DNA of 64,000 nucleotides. Source: Mesorhizobium temperatum (GTDB lineage Bacteria; Pseudomonadota; Alphaproteobacteria; Rhizobiales; Rhizobiaceae). This document shows positions 37,227 through 46,035 of the stretch, in pieces. The stretch lies in NCBI RefSeq assembly GCF_002284575.1, contig NZ_NPKJ01000037.1:41084-105083 (forward strand), given 5' to 3'. Under the pieces are notes generated by a model, which searched no databases, was not told where the DNA came from, and was given only the letters and a program-made list of their open reading frames with translations. The position numbers and the translations under genes were made by a program. Within the stretch, counting starts at the first letter, position 1. Each line of letters begins with the position of its first letter.

Positions 37227-37898
37227 ATGGAAATACATATGCAGGAACCGATCTCTTCATTAAAAGTACATCGGCATATCGTTTCACTACTGCAAAAACC
37301 CGATCCCGTCATCTTGGACATCGGCTGCAATGACGGAACCGATACGCGACGTTTTCTCAGGCTTTGCCCGAAGGCTCAGCTCTACTGCTTTGAGCCAGAC
37401 CCACGCGCGGCTGCTCGCTTTAAGAAAAACATGAATCCGTACCTGGACAAGGTGAAACTGTTTGAAATTGCGCTCAGCAACCGAAATGGCACGATTGATT
37501 TCCATCCAAGCAATGGAGAAGGAAGCGCAAAGGAATGGGACCAATCTGGCTCGATACGCCGACCCAAGAATCATCTTGTCGAACATGCTTGGGTTCGGTT
37601 CGATCGCCCCATCTCAGTTGAAACTCGAAGGCTTGACGACTGGTGCAGCGAAGCGAACCTGAACAAGATCGATTTCATCTGGATGGATGTGCAGGGAGCC
37701 GAGTCAGATGTCATTGCTGGCGGCAGACAGACCTTGAGCAACACGCGCTTTATCTACACGGAATATAGCGACCACGAGCTCTATGAAGGGCAGCTGTCCC
37801 TGCAAGCCATTCTTGATCTTTTGCCTTCGTTCGAATTGGTGACCCGCTATCCACGCGGAGTGGAGGGCGATGTTTTGCTTAGGAATACGAGCCTCTAG
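37227..37898 (+). CDS. noeI: FkbM-family methyltransferase, probable NoeI (fucose 2-O-methyltransferase)
   Basis: A 223-residue SAM-dependent methyltransferase: SAM-binding VILDIGCNDGTDTRRFL, YCFEPDPRAAARF, LSNRNGTIDFHP, then VETRRLDDW and IDFIWMDVQGAESDVIAGG, diagnostic of FkbM proteins. NoeI of NGR234 belongs to this family and methylates the fucose added by NodZ; nodZ is 6 kb upstream here. GAGGGTAAAG precedes ATG 37227; ATG 37239 is an alternative. The name depends on nod box 5 and nodZ; another sugar methyltransferase role is possible. Confidence 0.7.
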   Translation: MEIHMQEPISSLKVHRHIVSLLQKPDPVILDIGCNDGTDTRRFLRLCPKAQLYCFEPDPRAAARFKKNMNPYLDKVKLFEIALSNRNGTIDFHPSNGEGSAKEWDQSGSIRRPKNHLVEHAWVRFDRPISVETRRLDDWCSEANLNKIDFIWMDVQGAESDVIAGGRQTLSNTRFIYTEYSDHELYEGQLSLQAILDLLPSFELVTRYPRGVEGDVLLRNTSL

Positions 37899-38945
37899 AA
37901 CAGGCCCGTTCTGCTTCTGTCCTGCTGCAGCCCTCCATCCTCATTGGAGATCCACAAGCGGCTGGATTTGGGTGCGAGGATCGCACCGTGAGCGGTCGCA
38001 GCATGCTTGATTGGACCGAAGCCTGGTTGCCCTTGCAGATCCGCCGGAAACAGGTTCTGCGAGGCAAGGGAATTGGTCCCCGTGAAGGACTCGAATTTTC
38101 AGCTTGAGGCCAGCTGAACCGCGGCCTTCGGCGCAGCGGCCTTGACGGCGCCAGCACGACGCTCACGCTGATCCCGTGAGAACCGAAGCGGTTCAGGCCG
38201 CATGGATGCGCCAACAGCGGGCGGATCAGCACGCGCACGACGGCGGGATGCGTCGCTATTAACCGCAGTGCAGGACGAGCATCGCAATAGTCCTGCCGCC
38301 CAAGCGATCGACGACTTCCTGCTTGATCTGATGACCCTGGTGTTTGTTGTACAAACCGCCCGCGAGAGGTTCCACAATCCGGCGCCGCGGTTGGCGCGCA
38401 TGAGATTGACCAGGATCAGGCTGTTGTCGGCGTCATAGTCTGAAGCATAGGCGTCCGTCCCGGTTTGAGAGACGTCGCAACCAGTAAGAAGGCGCCGATC
38501 TGCTTTTCGGCAAACCGAGCGCAGCAAAGCTGCCTGGAACCTGTGTGTAATCGGCGGCTGCAACTGCTCGTGCCCCGCTCCATCTGGATCAACGAGAAAC
38601 AAACGAGGGTTGCGGAACAAGCCTGGTCAGCGTCACCTGTCGCGACTTCTCAACCCATAAAAAAGGACGTATCGACCCGACCCACGGATGCGAGGTGACG
38701 TTTAACGGTATCGGTGGGGTGCGGTCGTTCGGTTTGTCGCGAAGTTGGTCCGGAACGCCGATTTGCGAGCATTTGCCACAGGTCAGCGGGAGCGCGGGCC
38801 GTCGGCGGCAAGCCACTTGAGTCGTGGCTCGGACGGCGGCAACGTCTTCGAAAACCATTGGAAATGCGTGGGGACGGGTGGACGAAGGCGGGCGATCGGC
38901 CTAGACGACGTTCGCAACTCCTTGAAGCCCTCCGAGAGCACCACC
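37899..38945. other. 1-kb region of IS-like debris
   Basis: Contains the second copy of the 66-bp dispersed repeat (38136-38201) and further decayed coding-like sequence on the minus strand. No intact gene, start site or element ends were recognised. Confidence 0.5.
38136..38201. repeat. Dispersed 66-bp repeat, copy 2
   Basis: Matches 19580-19645 in the same orientation with few changes, from GCGGCCTTGACGGCG to GGTTCAGGCCGC. Confidence 0.75.
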
Positions 38946-39377
38946 ATGAGGCAGCAGCAGCGACCCTTTGTCGTCGAGATCAAACAGAAGCGTGGGCTCG
39001 TGAAGCGGCCACAGTCGATCTGGGGTGGCATCGACCTGGCTGCCATCGCGAACGATGTCGCGGAAACGAAGATGGCAGGTGCGACCGCTGAAGCGACGCC
39101 GCAGCCGATTTTTCCTGGTGAAGATGTTCGTTCTCAGCCCATGCTCACGACCGGTGAAGCAGTATCCGACGCCAAGCACGTGATCATGCCCGACGCATCG
39201 CTTCCCGAGCTGCCGGCGGTTGAGGATTCAAGGATTCCGGAGGCATCGAACGCACCGGCTGGAGTCAGACGGACCCGCAGTAAGAAGCGGTGGCAGAAAG
39301 ATGTGCCTTTGCCGCGAGGTGAACGATGGAAGCGGCGCCTGCCATGGCTGCTGCGGCAGAGCCGACGTCAGCGGTAG
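38946..39377 (+). CDS. Hypothetical protein, 143 residues
   Basis: Starts MRQQQRPFVVEIKQKRG and has a basic Arg/Lys-rich C-terminus (RRTRSKKRWQKDVPLPRGER). The middle is acidic and Ala/Pro-rich, suggesting disorder. ATG 38946 is preceded by GAGAGCACC. I do not recognise a domain. Codon use looks coding and the start style resembles conserved proteins of unknown role found among rhizobial symbiosis genes; that impression is from memory. IS sequences lie on both sides. Confidence 0.45.
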   Translation: MRQQQRPFVVEIKQKRGLVKRPQSIWGGIDLAAIANDVAETKMAGATAEATPQPIFPGEDVRSQPMLTTGEAVSDAKHVIMPDASLPELPAVEDSRIPEASNAPAGVRRTRSKKRWQKDVPLPRGERWKRRLPWLLRQSRRQR

Positions 39378-39539
39378 GGTCGACTGCGTCCAGGATTGAA
39401 GCTGCCCTTTGTCGAACCGTCCGATGACGGGCTAGTTATGGAGGATTGCGGCCGATCAACGTTGCAGTTCGGATCGCATTCTTCGTAGTAGCTCGATACG
39501 AGGCTGAAGCTTGCGCTCTTAGCGGAACTCCGTCTCGCC

Positions 39540-39803
39540 AAAACGCAGGACTTTGCCCCTTCTGCGAGACCTTCAAGTCTCGGCAGATCGCGTTGAGCGA
39601 CTCTCCCTGAACCAGCGACAGCCGCCGTATGCACCCTCAACCCGACCAGGTGCCCCCCGGTGTCGGTGATGATATGGTGCTTGCGGTCCTTGATCTTCCT
39701 GCCGGCGTACGTAACCACGCAAGCCGGTGACGTCCGCGGTCTTTGCCGATTGGACCGGCGCTCGGGCACGCCTGGCGATCGAGGGCGAGGTGACCGAGCA
39801 CGT
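39540..39803 (-). pseudogene. Older IS5-family transposase remnant, interrupted by the intact IS
   Basis: Read leftward: GRKIKDRKHHIITDTGGHLV, GLRVHTAAV, then DLPRLEGLAEGAK-like codons, matching the DDE transposase block 'KIKGRKRHIVTDTLG-LVGL-VH' of IS5 (IS427-type) elements. Frameshifts are present. The intact IS at 39808 lies directly beside it. Confidence 0.7.
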
Positions 39804-40148
39804 CTAGCAGGCTGTTGAAGAAGTATGTCGCGCGGCCTTGAGGATGGCCTCATCGCCGTTGTGATAGGCAAACGTGATTTCGATGGAGCCATCGTCGAGC
39901 AATTCGGCATGGCCATCGCCTGTGACTTCGTCCATCTCGTCGCAGCCGTTCCAGGTGAAGAAGACCATTGATGGGCCGTAACTGAGATCAAGGCCGGCTT
40001 GCAGGGCGCCAAAGGCAATCTCGCCGTTGTTGTCATCGCCGATGGTGATCGTGGCCGGACCGCAGAGGTTGAGATAGCCGCGGTCCCACAGATCGGCCTC
40101 GACGATGCGCCAGTGGCCGACCAGCTGGCAGCCCGCGGGCGCGCTCAT
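39804..40148 (-). CDS. Small accessory protein of the IS5 element
   Basis: A 114-residue acidic protein starting MSAPAGCQLVGHWRIVEADL and containing GPATITIGDDNNGEIAFGAL and WNGCDEMDEVTGDG. Its ATG overlaps the transposase stop as ATGA. Proteins of this kind accompany IS5-type transposases in rhizobia and have no known role. The reading frame runs to the very end of the element; its TAG stop is made by the CTAG target site itself. Confidence 0.65.
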   Translation of the reverse strand: MSAPAGCQLVGHWRIVEADLWDRGYLNLCGPATITIGDDNNGEIAFGALQAGLDLSYGPSMVFFTWNGCDEMDEVTGDGHAELLDDGSIEITFAYHNGDEAILKAARHTSSTAC

Positions 40149-41278
40149 GCTGGCACCGCCAGCAGCTTCGGCAGTCGCACCAGATTGTAGGCAGCGGCTG
40201 CGAAGGTGAAGGCCCATCCGACACGGTCGCGACCGCGGAACCTGGTCTTGTGCTGGCCGGCTACGACCTTGATCCAACCGAATGCCTCTTCGATGCGCTT
40301 CCTGATGCGCTGGCTGACGGCATAGCCGCCATGCCGCGTCGTGCGCCCGTCGATCGCGGAACTGCGACCGCTCGTGTTCTGCGCTACATGCGGCGTCACC
40401 CTCATCGAGCGCAGCTCATTGACGAAGTCTTCCGCGTCGTAGGCCTTGTCGGCGCCGAGCGTGATCACCTGTGGCCGCTCCGCTCGAGGTTCGATCATGT
40501 GCAGTGCGGCCACCCGCTCAGCATGTCCGTCGGCCAGTGTCAGGCAGGCGTCGACCAGCAGGCCGTGGCGGTTCTCCATCAAGCCATGTCCCATAAAGCA
40601 CAGCTTGGCCTCCTTGCCTTTGCCCTTGCGATAGAGCCGGGCATCCGGATCGGTGGTCGCGGCATGTGTGTCGTTGGAGCGCTTGTGGCCATGGAAGTCC
40701 GCTTCCGCGTTTCGCCCGCCCCCTTCAGCCGGCGGCTCGCCATGACCACCGCTTGGGCCGTCCTTCGGTTTGACGCTCTTCATCGATGCCCACGCCTCGA
40801 TCAGTGTGCCATCGACCGAGAAGTGGTCCGTAGACAGAAGCTTCTTCACCTTGGGCTGCGCCAGCACTGCGCCTAAGAATTTCGCCGCGATATCACCTTC
40901 CAGCAACCGGTCGCGGTTCTTTGAGAACACCGAATGGTCCCAGGCCGCGTCATCGACGCCGATGCCGACGAACCAGCGGAACAGAAGGTCGTATTCCAGC
41001 CGTTCCATCAAAAGCCGCTCCGAGCGGATCGAGTAGAACGCCTGTAGCAGCATCGCTCGCAGCAGCTTTTCCGGCGGGATCGAAGGCCGCCCCATCGGCG
41101 AATACAGCGCCGCCAAGTCCCGCTCCAACGCTGCCAGCGCCTCGTTCACAATCGCCCGAATGCGGCGCAACGGATGATCGCGCCGCACCCGAGCCTCGAG
41201 ATCAACATAACTGAACAGTTCGCCAGACCGTTCGTCGCCGCCGCGCATGCCTCGTTCTCCGAATCTTTCCGCAGACAC
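40145..41278 (-). CDS. IS5-family transposase
   Basis: A 377-residue DDE transposase with the DUF772 N-terminal half (LFSYVDLEARVRRDHPLRRI; FSIRSERLLMERLEYDLLFR-like; VGIGVDDAAWDHSVFSKNRD) and a DDE half (SVDGTLIEAWAS; LGADKAYDAEDFVNELR; the terminal E in RKRIEEAFGWIK). No frameshift. It cuts and pastes the element. Confidence 0.92.
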   Translation of the reverse strand: MSAERFGERGMRGGDERSGELFSYVDLEARVRRDHPLRRIRAIVNEALAALERDLAALYSPMGRPSIPPEKLLRAMLLQAFYSIRSERLLMERLEYDLLFRWFVGIGVDDAAWDHSVFSKNRDRLLEGDIAAKFLGAVLAQPKVKKLLSTDHFSVDGTLIEAWASMKSVKPKDGPSGGHGEPPAEGGGRNAEADFHGHKRSNDTHAATTDPDARLYRKGKGKEAKLCFMGHGLMENRHGLLVDACLTLADGHAERVAALHMIEPRAERPQVITLGADKAYDAEDFVNELRSMRVTPHVAQNTSGRSSAIDGRTTRHGGYAVSQRIRKRIEEAFGWIKVVAGQHKTRFRGRDRVGWAFTFAAAAYNLVRLPKLLAVPA

Positions 41279-41368
41279 TGAATCACGCTCACAGCCTCGC
41301 TGCGAGGCACTTTTTCAACAGCCTGCTAGGAGTGTCGAGAGGACTGTTTGCTTGCGCATGCATGTCGA

Positions 41369-41539
41369 TCATCGCGTCAGATAGGGGAAATGCACGCCCC
41401 CAGAATAATGCAATGCGCCGATTGGTCCAAAGGCTTGTTCAGTCACGATGATTTCGGAGAAGGCTCCGGCCTTCGCCGCATCGGAGGCGGACATCATTCC
41501 TTGGATGCCACCGCCGATGATCAGTAGTCGATGAGTCAT
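41369..41539 (-). pseudogene. FAD-dependent oxidoreductase, truncated after 56 residues
   Basis: Starts MTHRLLIIGGGIQGMMSASD, the Rossmann GxGxxG of a DAO-type FAD enzyme, then runs to TLR and a stop 40 bp before the IS right end. The rest of the gene is missing. Its ATG overlaps the monooxygenase stop as ATGA, so it was the second gene of that operon. Confidence 0.75.
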
Positions 41540-42837
41540 ATCCCGCTGCCCATTTCTTCGGCCACGGGGTCGGGCCAGCTCTCGATGGAGGTACGGCTGA
41601 TGAAGCCAGGATGCTCGGGGTTCGCGCATGGCGCGCGCCGTAGAAGGCTGTCGAGGATGCGGCGCGCGCGCCAGGCCAGCAGGCTAAGATTCGGATCGGC
41701 GAGCCCGCGCTGCCCAAGGTTCGCGTTCTGTACGAAGATGCGTCTTTCACGCGGTCCGTCCCAGCACACCGAAAAATCCTCGCGAACAGCCAACTCGTTG
41801 TCGATCTGTTCCAGCCGGTCCGCGATCGGTTCCAAGAAGCCTGGCACCGCGTTCTCGTAACCGGTGGCCAGGATGACGATGTCGGCCGTGACTTGTTCAA
41901 CCTCGATGCCGTGCTGCAGGGTCAGCCTGTGACCCGCGCCGGCGTTGATGCAGCGCGAAACGTTGCAACCCGGCCGCAGTGTGATGTCGCATCGGTTTGG
42001 CTCGAGAAATGCGTGGCGGTACAGCGCCTGATAGATCGCGCGCAACGTGCTTTCCGAAATGCCGTCCGAGGCAAGCACGAAACGCTGGAGGAACAGCTTG
42101 CGCTGCGACTCGCTCATCGCCGCGAAACGATCCGAAAAGCAGGGCATGAACAACTCGTTTGTGAACGGGCTGTTGTCGAGAGGCAGGTAGTTTTCGCGCT
42201 GCGAGACCCAGGTAATCGATTGAGGCCGCCGTTCTTTCGGCAGGCCGACAAGGTGCAGCAGCACCTCGGCTCCCGACTGGCCTCCGCCAACCACGCAGGC
42301 ATGCTTTTTCCGCACCTCAGGATGGATGTCCAGCAAAACGGATGAGTGGAACAGGTTGCGTCCAGTCCAGCCCTGAAACTGAGGCGGAATTTGCGCCTGC
42401 TTGCCAATGCCGACCACGACGTTTCTGGCGCCGAGAACCGCGTTATCCGTCCTCACCCGAAACTCGCCGTCAAAGCGGATTTCGCGCACCCTCTCGCCGC
42501 CACGGACAAGTGGGTTCCTGTGGAAGGCCCAGTTCAGGTATTGCTCGAACTCAGCTCTGAGCACGGCGTCGAACTGTGCGTTCAGGAAGTGGTACAGACG
42601 CCCGTTCTCATACAGGTAGTTTACGAAAGTGTAGGCTGATCGCGGGTTCACCAGCGTGACCAGATCCTTGAAGTGGCTGACCTGGAGCTCCGAGGAATCG
42701 AATGCGATGCCTGGATGCCAGCGGAAGTCGACCTGCCGATCCAGGAACAGCGCCCCTTGCCCAATTTCTTCGTGTATCTGACACGCAAGACTCAAATTAG
42801 ACGGCCCGGCTCCGACCCCAACGCAAGAGAACTCCAC
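41536..42837 (-). CDS. L-lysine/L-ornithine N-monooxygenase (siderophore hydroxamate biosynthesis)
   Basis: A 433-residue flavoprotein of the IucD/PvdA/SidA family, which hydroxylates the side-chain amine of lysine or ornithine for hydroxamate siderophores. FAD motif GVGAGPSNLSLA at residue 6, substrate/FAD block FRWHPGIAFDSSELQVSHFKDL, NADPH motif VVGGGQSGAEVL near 190, and the family ATGYENAVPGFL near 325. No acyltransferase, synthetase or transporter of a siderophore pathway is nearby, so it is an orphan or serves another amine. A sigma54-type promoter and iscN-like fragment lie 450 bp upstream. Confidence 0.88.
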   Translation of the reverse strand: MEFSCVGVGAGPSNLSLACQIHEEIGQGALFLDRQVDFRWHPGIAFDSSELQVSHFKDLVTLVNPRSAYTFVNYLYENGRLYHFLNAQFDAVLRAEFEQYLNWAFHRNPLVRGGERVREIRFDGEFRVRTDNAVLGARNVVVGIGKQAQIPPQFQGWTGRNLFHSSVLLDIHPEVRKKHACVVGGGQSGAEVLLHLVGLPKERRPQSITWVSQRENYLPLDNSPFTNELFMPCFSDRFAAMSESQRKLFLQRFVLASDGISESTLRAIYQALYRHAFLEPNRCDITLRPGCNVSRCINAGAGHRLTLQHGIEVEQVTADIVILATGYENAVPGFLEPIADRLEQIDNELAVREDFSVCWDGPRERRIFVQNANLGQRGLADPNLSLLAWRARRILDSLLRRAPCANPEHPGFISRTSIESWPDPVAEEMGSGI

Positions 42838-43087
42838 TTGTCTTGCTCCTATAGGTGTTTCCCAAACTTAGCGGCATGCTCGCGGCGAATATCGGCCATA
42901 GCCATTGGGCTTACTCCCCCTCGCGGGCATTCTCGAGCCGCGGTCCGACCGGATGTGCGAGTAAGCCAAAGGCCTGCGCGCCTCCGAGCCGTCGGTCTCA
43001 AGGTCGGCGACATCGACAGCGGGCCGGCGTCATCCGGGTCTGGCACGCACCGCTATGTGATGCTGTCGGGCGCATCTTACGGGGCTA

Positions 43088-43243
43088 CCGGCGGCTGCCC
43101 CCACAGTAAGAATGGCTGTTTCCCGGCCGCGACGGAAGCGGCCCTATCCCTGTGCAGGTCCTGTATTCGGCCTTCCGCCGGCCTGGCGGACCCGAGAGCG
43201 CGGTCTTCTCTGCGGCGATGGCATTTTCGGTGAGCATGATCAT
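43088..43243 (-). pseudogene. iscN-like 5' fragment (IscA-type Fe-S scaffold), frameshifted
   Basis: Starts MIMLTENAIAAEKTALSG, which resembles the start of rhizobial IscN (an IscA-type protein in nif regions). After about 20 residues the frame breaks; in another frame PAEGRIQ-like and later DDAGPLS-like pieces appear down to about 42850. Identification rests on a short N-terminus plus the NifA-type promoter, as iscN-nifUS of R. etli has such a promoter. Confidence 0.42.
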
Positions 43244-43280
43244 GGGACGGCGTCTCGCTGATGCGTTCGGAGACCCCCAC

Positions 43281-43295
43281 GCATGGACCGTGCCA
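43281..43295 (-). promoter_or_regulatory. Sigma54-type promoter facing the iscN remnant and monooxygenase
   Basis: On the minus strand TGGCACGGTCCATGC has GG and GC ten bases apart as in TGGCAC-N5-TTGC, with ATGC in place of TTGC. It lies about 40 bp upstream of the iscN-like start. Confidence 0.62.
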
Positions 43296-43341
43296 GAGAC
43301 GAAATTTTTATTAAAACAATGAGTTAGAGGATTTTCTGTCC

Positions 43342-43374
43342 AATCGGAAACCCGACACCGTCGGAAATCCGACA
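43342..43374 (-). promoter_or_regulatory. Two NifA-type upstream sites (TGT-N10-ACR-like dyads)
   Basis: Minus strand TGTCGGATTTCCGACG (43374-43359) and TGTCGGGTTTCCGATT (43357-43342), 17 bp apart, resemble the TGT-N10-ACA NifA site with TGTCGG/CCGACA arms; each has a mismatch in the final ACA. They lie ~50-80 bp ahead of the -24 element, a suitable distance. Confidence 0.55.
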
Positions 43375-43429
43375 TTGATCGGATGGCGGACGCCTCACGG
43401 CGGCGCCCCTCCCCCGCTGCCGGGCATAC

Positions 43430-43800
43430 GGGTCACGTACCAAGGCGGGTCGACCGAATTAAGCTTGGGCGGAGACATAGAGACGGGAAGACGGAACTCG
43501 TCGAATTAGTATGCGCAGGGCTTGTTGGACCGCCGGGTGTCCTGACATGCGCCAGAACCCCGTTGGCGAACCCGCGGCAACCGCTGCACTCACGGCGGCG
43601 GACCTCGGCAAGCCGCCGATTGATCGGCGGGCTCCGCAAGATCGGCGATCTCGCCGAAGAAGTTCAGCCTGCCCGCTTCATAGGCGGCCTGCAGTTCTTC
43701 CAGGAGGAGGCGTCTAAACAGGCGCGACAGGACGCGCACCGGCAGGAAGAAGCCGGGGCCGGCAAGAGATCCAGCGCTGCGTAGTTTTGGAGGACTTCAG
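43430..43800 (-). pseudogene. IS91-family transposase remnant
   Basis: Read leftward from 43790: GFFLPVRVLSRLFRRLLLEE, LQAAYEAGRLNFFGEIADLA and then, in another frame, EVRRRE- and HTNST-like pieces. This is the central part of IS91/IS801-type Y2 transposases (zinc-finger ends missing). Confidence 0.68.
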
Positions 43801-43930
43801 GACTGTAATGCGCGCCCGCACTTGGCTGGCGCGCCTCTCCTGAGGTTTCAACTCCGGGTGCGAGGAGTCAGCCACCCCGGACATGATGGCGCAGCAATAG
43901 GACAGCTTGCGGTTTCACTCTCTCGGACTC

Positions 43931-44362
43931 TCATCCGCGCGGCGGGATGGGAGCTTTCTTACCGCGGCCCCACAGAATGAACGCTGAAAGGGCGAGCAGG
44001 ATGATGTTGAGCGGCACGACCGAGGCTTCACCTCGCGATAAATGAAAGATTGTTGCTGCGATTTGCAGCAGCACACAACCGAGTGCAGCCAGAACGGTGA
44101 GGCGTGGCTGAATCCGAGTTAGCGCAGGCAAAAGCACGCCAAATCCACCCGCAATGTCGATGAGACCCATAAGGTGCAGGAACCATGGGGGCACAGCGCC
44201 GGGCCAGACCCACATTGCCGCCAATTGATCGACCGGCATGAACAGCTTCATGCCACCAAACAGGGTAAAGGACGTGAAAACGAGCAGTTGGGCGACCCAC
44301 AGCCCGGCTCTCAGCGGCTTCCCTGCTGGCTGTGTAGGCGCAAAACTCAAGGTATTTGACAT
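43931..44362 (-). CDS. DoxX-like membrane protein
   Basis: A 143-residue protein with four membrane helices: VAQLLVFTSFTLFGGMKLF, PWFLHLMGLIDIAGGFGVLL, LTVLAALGCVLLQIAATIFH and IILLALSAFILWG. The GGMKLF and GLIDIAGGFGVLLPA blocks are typical of DoxX-like (DoxX_2) proteins, linked to quinone or redox chemistry. Start MSNTLSFAPT at 44362 is chosen over an in-frame ATG 78 bp upstream. It diverges from the LysR gene, which is its likely regulator. Confidence 0.75.
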   Translation of the reverse strand: MSNTLSFAPTQPAGKPLRAGLWVAQLLVFTSFTLFGGMKLFMPVDQLAAMWVWPGAVPPWFLHLMGLIDIAGGFGVLLPALTRIQPRLTVLAALGCVLLQIAATIFHLSRGEASVVPLNIILLALSAFILWGRGKKAPIPPRG

Positions 44363-44753
44363 CTGATAACTCCATAGGCTGAAAAGCACCACCTCTCGGG
44401 GGAGCAAGCAGGGAGCAGCACATACGTCGGGCTGGCGCATTTTTTCCTGCCTGTTGGAGTGATTTTAGATCGCCACACCACCAAAGAAAGTGATTAAAAT
44501 TCGGTGTAGTCATTCAAATAAACTGATATAGTAGCTGGTACCGTTCATGGCGTTCCGGGCGGAATCGTCCTTATGTCGACGAACTGCGGGCACCATTCTT
44601 TGTGAGGCTCCTGGCCAACAATCAACGGAGGCAAAGGCAAAGACGACTGGCAGAGTTGTGGGCAGGTGGCCTCGAAGCCACTCGCACTCGGCATCAGAAT
44701 TTTGAACCGTGAGAATCTTGGATCGTCTCTGAAAAACGTTCAGATCTTTGGGC
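44363..44753. promoter_or_regulatory. Divergent promoter region doxX-like / lysR
   Basis: A 390-bp stretch, more AT-rich near 44490-44540 than its surroundings. It probably holds both promoters and a LysR site, but no single clear operator was picked out by eye. Confidence 0.35.
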
Positions 44754-45650
44754 ATGACTATGGACGCACTCACCCTCGACCAATTCCTGGTATTCGTCAC
44801 GGTCGTCCAAGAAGGCAGCTTTGCCGCAGCTGCTCGGCGAATGAACCGGGCGCAATCAGCGATCACCTACACCATTCAGAAATTGGAGGAACAGAGCGGG
44901 TTCCCTCTTTTTGATCGCTCCGCCTATCGTCCGGTTCTCACGGATGCGGGCAAAGCCTTGGTACCGCGCGCGCGGCGAATCCTTGACGATGTCGCAGATT
45001 GGCGGCACCAGGCGCAAGGAATTTCAAAGGGGCTCGAGGCACAACTCACCCTTGCAATTGTCTCCTACGCACCAGCGACGCTGCTGAGCCATGTGCTTGG
45101 GGAATTCACCCGGGCTTTCCCTTTCGTCGAAATTCGCATCTTGACCGAAACCTTCGATGCAGCGGCCAAAGCCTTACGCGATGGAACAGCTGACCTGGGT
45201 TTGCTTGCTGAGCGCCAACCTGATGAATTCGAGCGGCGGGTGTGCGGGCGGATCGATCTGGTTCCGGTCGCGGCACCAACGCATCCGCTTGGCAAAATTG
45301 ACGGGCCATTCAGCGCAACGATCCTGCGGGACTACACCCAATTGGTTATTAGCCCAGCTCCCCAAGTTGACAGTGGGCGAGACTATGGCGTGCATGCAGC
45401 CAACCGGTGGCGCGTCAACGACCTTCAGACGAAATACGACCTCATCCTCGCCGGCGTCGGCTGGGGTTCAATGCCACGGTCACGGGTTGAGGGGGATATT
45501 GCCGCCGGACGGTTGATCGAGCTGAGACCAGAAAGCTGGGAGGGCTCTGATTTGATGCCAAGCTTCCCATTGGTTATCGCCTACAGGAAGGAAAAGGCCC
45601 TAGGTCCCGCTGGAGCATGGCTGATCGAAAAATTTGCTTCCCATAGATAG
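44754..45650 (+). CDS. LysR-family transcriptional regulator
   Basis: A 298-residue LysR protein: HTH near residues 17-40 (GSFAAAARRMNRAQSAITYT) followed by QKLEEQSGFPLFDR. The ligand domain begins near residue 90 (AQLTLAIVSYAPATLLSHVL). ATG 44754 or 44760 gives the standard start MDALTLDQFLVFV. It is unlike the NodD copies and transcribed away from the DoxX-like gene, the usual layout of a LysR regulator with its target. Confidence 0.86.
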   Translation: MTMDALTLDQFLVFVTVVQEGSFAAAARRMNRAQSAITYTIQKLEEQSGFPLFDRSAYRPVLTDAGKALVPRARRILDDVADWRHQAQGISKGLEAQLTLAIVSYAPATLLSHVLGEFTRAFPFVEIRILTETFDAAAKALRDGTADLGLLAERQPDEFERRVCGRIDLVPVAAPTHPLGKIDGPFSATILRDYTQLVISPAPQVDSGRDYGVHAANRWRVNDLQTKYDLILAGVGWGSMPRSRVEGDIAAGRLIELRPESWEGSDLMPSFPLVIAYRKEKALGPAGAWLIEKFASHR

Positions 45651-46035
45651 TTGCGCGAATTGGAGGTCAGTCCGTGAAAAGGTGGCTTTTTCCGGTGCTC
45701 GTCTGACCACAAGGGCCGGCGGATCGAGACGGCTTCCTCTGGGCGATGATGTCAAGCAGGTTTTCAACCGAACAGACGGTCACGTGCGCGCCATCGCACG
45801 AGCCCCGATGACTGGCGTGGGTGGTGCGGCGATATCGGTTCGCTGCTCGGAGGTGTCAACCGCCGGCAGCCATGGGTCTGCGCCGCTCAGCATTCTGGGC
45901 CGTTGTGCTCGCCGTGCGATGTTCCTGCGCTCGCACCGCCGCTCGGGGCAGCGCGCTGGCCGGCTTGCATCATTGGGTCTCCGCGGCCAGCAGGGCTTCA
46001 CTGACATTCGTCACGATGCGATGGGGCAAACTTCC
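45651..46035. other. 385-bp region without a recognisable gene
   Basis: Between the LysR gene and the first paiB. Frames are short and show no motif; possibly decayed sequence marking the join between the symbiosis debris and the metabolic locus. Confidence 0.45.

Larger units (their letters stand above)
39804..41329 (-). mobile_element. Intact IS5-family insertion sequence with CTAG target duplication
   Basis: Element body about 39808-41325 (1518 bp). Ends are imperfect inverted repeats: CAGGCTGTTGAAGAAGT at the left and CAGGCTGTTGAAAAAGT read from the right. Both are flanked by CTAG (39804-39807 and 41326-41329), the 4-bp target duplication. It carries a full-length transposase and a small overlapping gene. 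Intact ends and frames suggest recent insertion. Confidence 0.9.

Noticed and set aside
39368..40036. 222-codon minus-strand frame taken as one protein
   Set aside because: It crosses the left end of the intact IS and joins its antisense-frame sequence to the older IS5 remnant, so it cannot be a native gene.
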